A stretch of 6,111 bases of DNA from Pseudomonadota bacterium (GTDB taxonomy: Bacteria; Pseudomonadota; Gammaproteobacteria; Natronospirales; REEB76), in contig JAJYBN010000076.1 in NCBI GenBank assembly GCA_021779005.1, positions 1 to 6,111 of the forward strand, in the 5' to 3' direction. Shown piece after piece: positions 4,935-6,111 of the stretch (position 1 is its first letter; the number at the start of each line of letters is the position of its first letter). Both the position numbers and the translations under genes were made by a program. The notes under the pieces were generated by a model, which saw only the letters and a list, made by a program, of their open reading frames with translations, made no database searches and was not told the origin of the DNA.

Positions 4935-5315
4935 ATGCAACTCACCCTGCTCAAAGCCAAGCTGCACCGCGCCCGTGTAACCCATGCCGAGGTGGATTAC
5001 GAGGGCTCCTGTGCGATCGATGGCGATCTTCTGGATGCCGCCGGTATCCTCGATTACGAACAGCTGCAGATCTACAATGTCAGCAATGGTGAGCGCTTCA
5101 CCACCTACGCCATCCGTGCGCAAGCCGGCAGCGGCATCATTTCAGTGAATGGCGCCGCCGCGCATCGTGCCGCCCCCGGTGACCGTGTCATCATCTGTGT
5201 TTACGCGCAGTTTAATGCGGCCGAAGCCATCAATCACAAGCCGCGGCTCGTATATCTCGACGAGCACAACCGCATCACGCGCACCGCCAACGCTATCCCT
5301 GTGCAGGCAGCCTGA
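4935..5315 (+). CDS. panD: Aspartate 1-decarboxylase, pyruvoyl-dependent (PanD)
   Basis: 126 aa, the usual length. PanD decarboxylates L-aspartate to beta-alanine, the second substrate of PanC. The proenzyme cleaves itself between Gly24 and Ser25, and Ser25 becomes the pyruvoyl cofactor. That site is present as Tyr22-Glu-Gly24-Ser25-Cys-Ala-Ile-Asp. Other family signatures are Lys9-Leu-His11-Arg with Val-Thr-His-Ala (15-18), Leu-Asp-Ala-Ala-Gly-Ile-Leu (33-39), Tyr58 (in Thr-Thr-Tyr-Ala-Ile), the strand [10 protein letters not shown] (68-77), and the C-terminal Ala-Ile-Pro-Val-Gln. The ATG matches the family N-terminus although no strong ribosome site is seen. It is 66 bp after panC with its own likely promoter, so beta-alanine supply may be tuned apart from PanC. 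Confidence 0.97.
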   Translation: MQLTLLKAKLHRARVTHAEVDYEGSCAIDGDLLDAAGILDYEQLQIYNVSNGERFTTYAIRAQAGSGIISVNGAAAHRAAPGDRVIICVYAQFNAAEAINHKPRLVYLDEHNRITRTANAIPVQAA

Positions 5316-5388
5316 GCATCCAAGGTCATTTGAACGCGCGACTTGTCAATCTGGAAGAACGCATCGAAATGATTGCTTCCCCTTGAAT

Positions 5389-6000
5389 ATGCCGGTTACC
5401 CAAACACCTCATGCAATCGCCGGAGCTGAACAGTTCCGGCGCAGTGGCTATGCGGTCTTGCCGCAGGTCATCAGCCCGGAAAGCGCCCGCCTGGTAGCGA
5501 CCTATGCCTTGCTGCAGCAGAAATGGCCGGGATACTATCAGCCTGAGGAAATGTACCGGGCGGCACTCGGCCGATACGCCGATGCCTTGAGCGAATCGTT
5601 GCTGCTGGAATTGCAGCCCGCGATGCAACAGGCCACCGGGCTCGAATTACTCCCGTGCTATTCCTACCTGCGCATCTATGGCAACGGTGCGATCCTGCCG
5701 AAACACCTGGATCGGCCCTCCTGCGAGATCAGCAGTTCCCTGACCCTGGGATTCAAGGCGCCGGCTGCATGGCCCATATGCGTACAAGCCGATGGCGAGG
5801 ACAAGTCGCTGGCGCTCATGCCCGGCGACATGCTCGTCTATCGGGGCGCCGATGTGCCCCATTGGCGTGAGACCTTCACCGGCGAATACTGGGTGCAGAC
5901 CTTCCTGCATTACGTGGATGCCCATGGCCAGTACACTGATTTCAAATTCGATGGCCGTGAACGCATCGGTCCTTTCGACAAACAAAGTAACGCGGATTGA
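5389..6000 (+). CDS. Prolyl-4-hydroxylase-like Fe(II)/2-oxoglutarate oxygenase family protein
   Basis: 203 aa from ATG 5389; the frame stays open upstream to 5149, but that part lies in panD and looks like a shadow. A double-stranded beta-helix dioxygenase core is suggested by Ser92-Tyr-Leu-Arg-Ile-Tyr-Gly-Asn-Gly (92-100), then Leu-Pro-Lys-His106-Leu-Asp108-Arg-Pro-Ser-Cys-Glu-Ile-Ser (103-115) with the iron-binding His-x-Asp. Met-Pro-Gly-Asp-Met-Leu-Val-Tyr-Arg-Gly (144-153) and His158-Trp-Arg160-Glu follow, with His158 as the distal iron ligand, then Gln-Thr-Phe-Leu-His-Tyr (170-175). The family hydroxylates proteins or small molecules; the substrate here is unknown. No Lys or Arg lies about 10 residues after His158, where the 2-oxoglutarate anchor often sits; Arg160 is the nearest. 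It follows panD by 73 bp, with no good ribosome site or terminator seen between. Confidence 0.8.
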   Translation: MPVTQTPHAIAGAEQFRRSGYAVLPQVISPESARLVATYALLQQKWPGYYQPEEMYRAALGRYADALSESLLLELQPAMQQATGLELLPCYSYLRIYGNGAILPKHLDRPSCEISSSLTLGFKAPAAWPICVQADGEDKSLALMPGDMLVYRGADVPHWRETFTGEYWVQTFLHYVDAHGQYTDFKFDGRERIGPFDKQSNAD

Positions 6001-6031
6001 TCCCGCAATGGTATTTAAAGGTTAGAAATTT

Positions 6032-6038
6032 GGAGGGG
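6032..6038 (+). promoter_or_regulatory. Strong ribosome binding site for the last partial gene
   Basis: GGAGGGG at 6032-6038, 6 nt (CTTTTT) before ATG 6045. This is the best Shine-Dalgarno match in the window and marks the start of a gene that runs off the right edge. Confidence 0.75.
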
Positions 6039-6044
6039 CTTTTT

Positions 6045-6111
6045 ATGACGCGAAATTCGAAAATTGTAGCGGGAACACTTTTGATTACTGTTCCAACCAT
6101 TGTTTTCGGCG
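6045..6111 (+). CDS. N-terminus of an unidentified membrane or secreted protein (partial)
   Basis: Twenty-two codons are visible. The start is Met-Thr-Arg-Asn-Ser-Lys, a short positively charged tip, then a hydrophobic stretch from Ile7 through Phe21-Gly22. This fits either a signal-anchor/first transmembrane helix or a Sec signal peptide. The polar break Pro17-Thr18 inside the helix is seen in some polytopic proteins. The strong ribosome site fixes the start. It is 44 bp after the oxygenase stop on the same strand, so co-transcription is possible. No function can be assigned from this fragment. Confidence 0.65.
   Translation, partial: MTRNSKIVAGTLLITVPTIVFG

Noticed and set aside
5149..5388. 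Upstream extension of the oxygenase frame through the end of panD
   Set aside because: It overlaps the well-supported panD gene in another frame and its translation lacks any family likeness; ATG 5389 gives a complete oxygenase-sized protein.
5991..6005. GCGG...CCGC pairing at the oxygenase stop as a terminator
   Set aside because: Only four base pairs form cleanly and the following sequence (AATGGTATT) has no T tract.
1..6111. CRISPR array, insertion sequence, toxin-antitoxin or defence system
   Set aside because: No regularly spaced repeats, terminal inverted repeats, transposase or nuclease motifs were found; the genes are mainly housekeeping.

Overview
The window reads as an ordinary chromosomal segment of a moderately GC-rich Gammaproteobacterium. 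The evidence is the gene set and order (the end of lptG, an RDD-family membrane gene, pcnB-folK-deoxynucleoside kinase, then panC-panD), the gammaproteobacterial-type PcnB with its arginine-rich tail, and E. coli-like motifs in PanC, PanD and FolK. The order recalls xanthomonad or Chromatiales-like lineages, but I cannot fix the genus from sequence alone.

Layout. Positions 2-94 (+) are the last 30 codons of a membrane protein, probably the LPS-export permease LptG. It meets a convergent minus-strand block: a small secreted Cys/His-containing protein (123-533), an RDD membrane protein (652-1230) and a tRNA-Glu with anticodon CTC (1253-1328). The tRNA lies 22 bp upstream of the RDD gene and has a clear promoter (TTGAGC, 16 bp, TATAAT). 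The -10 of that promoter overlaps an extended -10 on the other strand (TGG-TATTAT), so one symmetric site may fire both ways, into the tRNA and into pcnB.

From 1412 everything is on the plus strand. pcnB (no possible ATG start), folK (probable TTG start) and a deoxynucleoside kinase are packed as one operon with gaps or overlaps of a few bases. A 104-bp gap holding a TATAAT follows, then panC and, with its own likely promoter, panD. panB, which commonly sits between the kinase and panC in related genomes, is absent. Downstream are an iron/2-oxoglutarate oxygenase-like protein (5389-6000) and the first 22 codons of an unidentified membrane or secreted protein (6045 to the window end).

How the genes work together. 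pcnB acts in RNA 3' polyadenylation and decay, folK in folate synthesis, the kinase in nucleoside salvage. PanD makes beta-alanine, which PanC joins to pantoate to give pantothenate for CoA. The pantoate branch (PanB, PanE) must be encoded elsewhere. I found no CRISPR array, insertion sequence, phage or defence module. The most interesting signals are the symmetric divergent promoter, the non-ATG pcnB start, the Glu(CTC) tRNA joined to a membrane-protein gene, the missing panB, the dyad over the panD promoter, and the two uncharacterised proteins.
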